Shown piece by piece: positions 58,136-64,000 of a DNA stretch of 64,000 bases. Under the pieces are notes generated by a model. It was not told where the DNA came from. It did no database searches and worked only from the letters and a program-made list of their open reading frames with translations. Made by a program: the position numbers and the translations under genes. The stretch spans positions 2,046,001 to 2,110,000 of the forward strand of contig NZ_CP059556.1 of assembly GCF_024734405.1 (NCBI RefSeq), in the 5' to 3' direction. How positions within the stretch are numbered: the first letter of the stretch is position 1; each line of letters opens with the position of its first letter. Source of the stretch: Saccharopolyspora gregorii (lineage in GTDB: Bacteria; Actinomycetota; Actinomycetes; Mycobacteriales; Pseudonocardiaceae).

Positions 58136-58987
58136 GTGAAAAACGCCGGAACGCCACCTCCGGCTGCGGCCGCCGACTCGGGAGCCGCAGCCCCGGGTGC
58201 TGGTGCGCCGTCCGGGGACGGGCGGACCCGGCACTCGGTCGCCCGCCTCCTGCTGGAGCGCGGGCCGATCACCGCCGCGGCGGTGGCCGAAGCCCTCGGG
58301 CTCAGCTCGGTCGCGGTGCGCAGGCACCTCGACGCGCTGGTCACCGAAGGCGAGGCCTACACCAGGGAGTCCTCCGCCCGGCAGCGCCGGGGGAGGGGCA
58401 GGCCCGCGAAGCTGTTCCTGCTGACCGAGGTCGGCCGGGCCAGGTTCGGGCACGCCTACGACGACCTGGCCGTGGCGGCGCTGCGGTTCATCGCCGACAC
58501 CGACGGTGAGCAGGCGGTGCGGGAGTTCGCGCGCAAGCGCATCGCCGCACTGGTCGCCCACCACCGGGAGGCGCTGGCCGCCGCGCGGACCAGGGCCGAA
58601 CGGGCCGAGGTCCTCGCCGGTGCGCTGACTCGCGAGGGCTACGCTGCCTCGACGCGCAGCGTGGCCTCCGGTGAGCAGCTCTGCCAGCACCACTGCCCGG
58701 TGGCGCACGTCGCTGCGGACTTCCCGCAGCTGTGCGAAGCCGAGACGGAGGCCTTCGCCGAAGTCCTCGGCACCCACGTGCAGCGGTTGGCCACCATCGC
58801 CAACGGCGATGCGGCCTGCACGACGCACGTACCGCTCACGCGGTCCGAGCGAACCGCCGATCGCGGCCCGGAGACCCAGGTCATCCCGGCATCCGCGTCG
58901 GCCGAAACCGATCCGGCCGCCCACGACCGGTCCCAGACCGACGGGCGGCAGACCGCCCCGATTCCTGACGGAGGGGAGTCCGTATGA
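58136..58987 (+). CDS. sufR: Fe-S-sensing repressor SufR
   Basis: Winged-helix regulator that represses the suf operon when its [4Fe-4S] cluster is present; 283 aa. A disordered N-terminus (residues 1-30) leads to the HTH ([28 protein letters not shown]). The cluster cysteines are probably among Cys183, Cys187, Cys200 and Cys228 ([29 protein letters not shown]). A hydrophilic C-terminal tail of about 50 residues overlaps sufB by ATGA. First gene of the operon, divergent from mptB. Confidence 0.92.
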   Translation: MKNAGTPPPAAAADSGAAAPGAGAPSGDGRTRHSVARLLLERGPITAAAVAEALGLSSVAVRRHLDALVTEGEAYTRESSARQRRGRGRPAKLFLLTEVGRARFGHAYDDLAVAALRFIADTDGEQAVREFARKRIAALVAHHREALAAARTRAERAEVLAGALTREGYAASTRSVASGEQLCQHHCPVAHVAADFPQLCEAETEAFAEVLGTHVQRLATIANGDAACTTHVPLTRSERTADRGPETQVIPASASAETDPAAHDRSQTDGRQTAPIPDGGESV

Positions 58988-60447
58988 CTGCCGCTGCCGA
59001 GCAGCGCACACCCACCACGGCGTCGAACAACTCTGGCCAGCTCAGCCAAGAGGAGACGCTGGCGACCCTGGGCAACTACGAGTACGGCTGGGCCGACAAG
59101 GACGTCGCGGGCGAAGGCGCGCGACGCGGGCTCAACGAGGACGTCGTCCGGGAGATCTCGGCCAAGAAGGACGAGCCGGAGTGGATGCTCCAAGCGCGGC
59201 TGAAGGCGCTGCGGCTGTTCGAGCGCAAGCCGATGCCGAACTGGGGCGCCGACCTGTCGGGCATCGACTTCGACAACATCAAGTACTTCGTGCGCTCGAC
59301 CGAACAGCAGGCCCAGAGCTGGGAGGACCTGCCCGAGGACATCAAGAACACCTACGACCGGCTGGGCATCCCGGAAGCGGAGAAGCAGCGGCTCGTCGCC
59401 GGTGTCGCCGCCCAGTACGAGTCCGAGGTGGTCTACCACAAGATCCGCGAGGACCTCGAGGAGAAGGGCGTCCAGTTCCTGGACACCGACACCGCGCTGC
59501 GCGAGCACCCGGAGACCTTCAAGGAGTACTTCGGCTCGGTCATCCCGGCCGGGGACAACAAGTTCTCCGCGCTGAACACCGCGGTGTGGTCCGGCGGCTC
59601 GTTCATCTACGTGCCGAAGGGCGTGCACGTCGACATCCCGCTGCAGGCCTACTTCCGGATCAACACCGAGAACATGGGCCAGTTCGAGCGGACGCTGATC
59701 GTCGTCGACGAGGACGCCTACGTCCACTACGTCGAGGGCTGCACCGCCCCGATCTACTCCAGCGACTCGCTGCACTCGGCGGTCGTGGAGATCGTGGTCA
59801 AGAAGGGCGCTCGCTGCCGCTACACGACCATCCAGAACTGGTCGAACAACGTCTACAACCTGGTCACCAAGCGGGCCAAGGCCGAAGAGGGCGCGACCAT
59901 GGAGTGGGTCGACGGCAACCTCGGCTCCAAGGTCACCATGAAGTACCCGTCGGTGTTCCTGATGGGCGAGCACGCCAAGGGCGAGGTGCTCTCGGTGGCG
60001 TTCGCCGGTGAGGGCCAGCACCAGGACGCGGGCGCGAAGATGGAGCACCTGGCGCCGCACACCTCCTCGACGATCGTCTCCAAGTCGATCGCCCGCGGTG
60101 GTGGCCGCACCTCCTACCGGGGTCTGGTCAAGGTCGCCAAGCGCGCCAACCACTCGGCCTCCACGGTCAAGTGCGACGCGCTGCTGGTGGACACCATCAG
60201 CCGCTCGGACACCTACCCGTACGTCGACGTGCGCGTCGACGACGTGTCCATGGGCCACGAGGCCACCGTCTCCAAGGTCAGCGACGACCAGCTGTTCTAC
60301 CTGATGCAGCGCGGCCTGACCGAGGACGAGGCGATGGCGATGATCGTGCGCGGCTTCGTGGAGCCGATCGCGCGGGAGCTGCCCATGGAGTACGCGCTGG
60401 AACTGAACCGCCTGATCGAGCTGCAGATGGAAGGGGCCGTCGGCTGA
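58984..60447 (+). CDS. sufB: Fe-S assembly scaffold SufB
   Basis: Core scaffold of the SufBCD complex, 487 aa. Segments: [101 protein letters not shown] (conserved Cys), [23 protein letters not shown] and [13 protein letters not shown]-type end. It is uninterrupted: the SufB of M. tuberculosis carries an intein, this one does not. ATG overlaps the sufR stop, with GGAGGGGA upstream. Confidence 0.97.
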   Translation: MTAAAEQRTPTTASNNSGQLSQEETLATLGNYEYGWADKDVAGEGARRGLNEDVVREISAKKDEPEWMLQARLKALRLFERKPMPNWGADLSGIDFDNIKYFVRSTEQQAQSWEDLPEDIKNTYDRLGIPEAEKQRLVAGVAAQYESEVVYHKIREDLEEKGVQFLDTDTALREHPETFKEYFGSVIPAGDNKFSALNTAVWSGGSFIYVPKGVHVDIPLQAYFRINTENMGQFERTLIVVDEDAYVHYVEGCTAPIYSSDSLHSAVVEIVVKKGARCRYTTIQNWSNNVYNLVTKRAKAEEGATMEWVDGNLGSKVTMKYPSVFLMGEHAKGEVLSVAFAGEGQHQDAGAKMEHLAPHTSSTIVSKSIARGGGRTSYRGLVKVAKRANHSASTVKCDALLVDTISRSDTYPYVDVRVDDVSMGHEATVSKVSDDQLFYLMQRGLTEDEAMAMIVRGFVEPIARELPMEYALELNRLIELQMEGAVG

Positions 60448-60448
60448 C

Positions 60449-61639
60449 ATGACGAGCACCACTGACACCGCCGACGCCCAGCACGGCCTGACCGAACACT
60501 CCCACGGGGGTGCGGTCGTGCCGCAGTCCTCCCGCGGCGAGCGCTTCACCTCCTACGACGTCGAGGCCTTCGAGGTCCCCGGCGGCCGCGAGGAGGACTG
60601 GCGGTTCACCCCGATCAAGCGGCTCAAGGGGCTGCACGACGGCACCGCGAAGGCGACCGCCTCGCTGAACGTCGAGGTCGAGGCGAGCGCCGAGGTCGCG
60701 GTCGAGACCGTCGGCCGCGACGACGAGCGCCTCGGCAAAGGCGGCGTGCCCGCCGACCGGATCGCGGCGCAGGCCTGGAGCTCCTTCGAGCAGGCCACCG
60801 TCATCACCATCCCGAAGGACGTGCAGCCGGCCGAGCCGGTCAGCGTCGTCGTGCACGGCCCCGGCGAGGGCGAGACGGCGTTCGGGCACATCCAGATCCG
60901 CGCCGAGCGGTTCGCCGAAGCGGTCGTCGTCCTCGACTACCGCGGCTCCGGCGTGCTGGGCGAGAACGTCGAGTTCGTCACCGACGACTCCGCCCGGCTC
61001 TCGGTCGTGTCCGTGCACGACTGGGCCGACGACGCGACCCAGGTCAGCTCCGAGCACGCCTACCTGGGCCGGGACGCGGTGTTCCGGCACCTGGCGGTGA
61101 CCCTCGGCGGCGACCTGGTCCGGGTCAACACCACGATCACCTACGGGGACAAGGGCGGGGACGCCGAGCTGCTCGGCCTGTACTTCGCCGACGCGGGCCA
61201 GCACCTGGAACACCGGATGCTGGTCGACCACGCGCAGCCGAACTGCCGCAGCAACGTGCTCTACAAGGGCGCGCTGCAGGGCGACGCGGCGCACTCGGTG
61301 TGGATCGGCGACGTGCTGATCCGGGCCGCGGCCGAAGGCACCGAGACCTTCGAGCTGAACCGGAACCTGGTGCTCACCGAAGGCGCCCGCGCCGACTCGG
61401 TGCCGAACCTGGAGATCGAGACCGGTGAGATCGAAGGCGCCGGTCACGCCAGCGCCACCGGCCGGTTCGACGACGAGCAGCTGTTCTACCTGCAGGCCCG
61501 CGGCATCCCGAAGGAGCAGGCCCGCCGACTGGTGGTCCGCGGCTTCTTCGGCGAGATCCTGCAGAAGATCACGGTGCCCGCGGTCCGGGAGCGGCTGGAG
61601 GCCGCGATCGAGGCCGAGCTGGCCGTCGTCGGCGCCTGA
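60449..61639 (+). CDS. sufD: Fe-S assembly protein SufD
   Basis: Partner of SufB in the SufBC2D complex, 396 aa with a beta-helix core. Segments: SSRGERFTSYDVEAFEVPGGREEDWRFTPIKRL, FGHIQIRAERFAEAVVVLDYRGSGVLGENVEF, HRMLVDHAQPNCRSNVLYKGALQGDAAHSVWIGDVLI (conserved His) and EDEQLFYLQARGIPKEQARRLVVRGFFGEIL-like C-terminus. Starts 1 nt after the sufB stop. Confidence 0.96.
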   Translation: MTSTTDTADAQHGLTEHSHGGAVVPQSSRGERFTSYDVEAFEVPGGREEDWRFTPIKRLKGLHDGTAKATASLNVEVEASAEVAVETVGRDDERLGKGGVPADRIAAQAWSSFEQATVITIPKDVQPAEPVSVVVHGPGEGETAFGHIQIRAERFAEAVVVLDYRGSGVLGENVEFVTDDSARLSVVSVHDWADDATQVSSEHAYLGRDAVFRHLAVTLGGDLVRVNTTITYGDKGGDAELLGLYFADAGQHLEHRMLVDHAQPNCRSNVLYKGALQGDAAHSVWIGDVLIRAAAEGTETFELNRNLVLTEGARADSVPNLEIETGEIEGAGHASATGRFDDEQLFYLQARGIPKEQARRLVVRGFFGEILQKITVPAVRERLEAAIEAELAVVGA

Positions 61640-61687
61640 CGCCGCCCCCTCACTCCCTTTCCCCACGTACCAGGAGAACACAGCACA

Positions 61688-63759
<2,072 letters not shown>

Positions 63760-63777
63760 ACGGCTGAAGGACGTGTG

Positions 63778-64000
63778 ATGCAGCTCGAACAGATGTACCA
63801 GGAGATCATCCTGGACCACTACCGCAACCCGCACGGGCACGGCCTGCGGGACCCGTTCGACGCGGAGTCCTCGCAGGTCAACCCGGTGTGCGGGGACGAG
63901 GTGACGTTGCGGGTCCGGCTGGCGGGCAACGGCCTCGACGCCACCGTCGAAGACGTCTCCTACGAGGGGCAGGGCTGTTCGATCAGCCAGGCCTCGATCT
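63778..64000 (+). CDS. sufU: Zinc-dependent sulfurtransferase SufU, cut by window end
   Basis: N-terminal 74 residues of a SufU-type scaffold or sulfur-transfer protein. It has the first metal/sulfur ligands Cys38 with Asp40 (NPVCGDEV) and Cys67 (GQGCSISQAS), and the MYQEIILDHYRNPH start typical of SufU/IscU. ATG 63778 is preceded by AAGGA; GTG 63775 is an in-frame alternative. It accepts sulfur from SufS. The third cysteine region lies beyond the window. Confidence 0.94.
   Translation, partial: MQLEQMYQEIILDHYRNPHGHGLRDPFDAESSQVNPVCGDEVTLRVRLAGNGLDATVEDVSYEGQGCSISQASI

Overview
The window looks like a chromosomal core segment of a high-GC actinomycete, most likely a Pseudonocardiaceae member (Saccharopolyspora-like by overall feel; the genus is inference). 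Reasons: very GC-rich third codon positions, frequent GTG/TTG starts, 4-base GTGA/ATGA gene overlaps, many leaderless promoters, and actinobacterial markers (WhiA, RbpA, OpcA, SufR, MptB, a SigC-type sigma factor). The order of the conserved genes follows Mycobacterium tuberculosis from priA to the suf operon (about Rv1402 to Rv1465, from memory), with lineage-specific genes inserted between the conserved blocks.

Layout. 1-3 kb: 3' part of priA and a convergent lipoprotein polysaccharide deacetylase. 3-7 kb: membrane-anchored DUF4015 protein, a triple 62-bp hairpin repeat, secreted gamma-glutamyltransferase. 7-10 kb: def-fmt-rsmB. 10-12 kb: divergent zinc anti-sigma factor and SigC-like sigma factor, then an OsmC-type thiol protein. 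12-18.7 kb: amino-acid permease and the riboflavin block rpe-ribD-ribE-ribBA-ribH plus a PH-domain membrane protein. 18.7-23.4 kb: accessory genes (GlsB-like, MFS, DHODH-like, GH172, DUF7144). 23.5-28.5 kb: uvrC-rapZ-yvcK-whiA. 28.5-29.7 kb: secreted GH16 glucanase with a LacI-type operator inside its promoter. 29.9-33.7 kb: gap, pgk-tpiA, secG. 33.8-38.2 kb: rbpA and accessory genes, including an all-cysteine Rieske-like protein and an orphan HypB lacking its G-domain metal ligands. 38.3-46.6 kb (minus strand): pentose-phosphate genes tkt-tal and pgi-zwf-opcA-pgl. 47-53.4 kb: ctaB preceded by an overlapping small ORF, then DUF2157-like, qor, a small unknown protein coupled to an ATP-grasp enzyme, a GbsR/MarR regulator and ctaA. 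53.5-58 kb (minus): SCO6745-family protein, an ABC-2 exporter pair and MptB. 58.1-64 kb: sufR-sufB-sufD-sufC-sufS-sufU (sufU cut by the window end).

The most unusual feature is a four-copy composite intergenic element of about 145 bp (10013, 12035, 30954, 37308). Each copy starts 17-29 nt after a plus-strand stop codon. It forms a ~99-nt nested hairpin followed 32-33 nt later by a 17-nt hairpin. Arm sequences differ between copies but change together so that pairing is kept, which argues that the fold is selected. A second family of GTGAACGG/GTGAGTGG hairpins marks several gene ends, once as a three-unit tandem array. Glycolysis, the pentose-phosphate pathway, riboflavin synthesis, haem A synthesis and Fe-S assembly give the segment a central-metabolism and cofactor character. 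I saw no tRNA, rRNA, CRISPR array, transposase or prophage.
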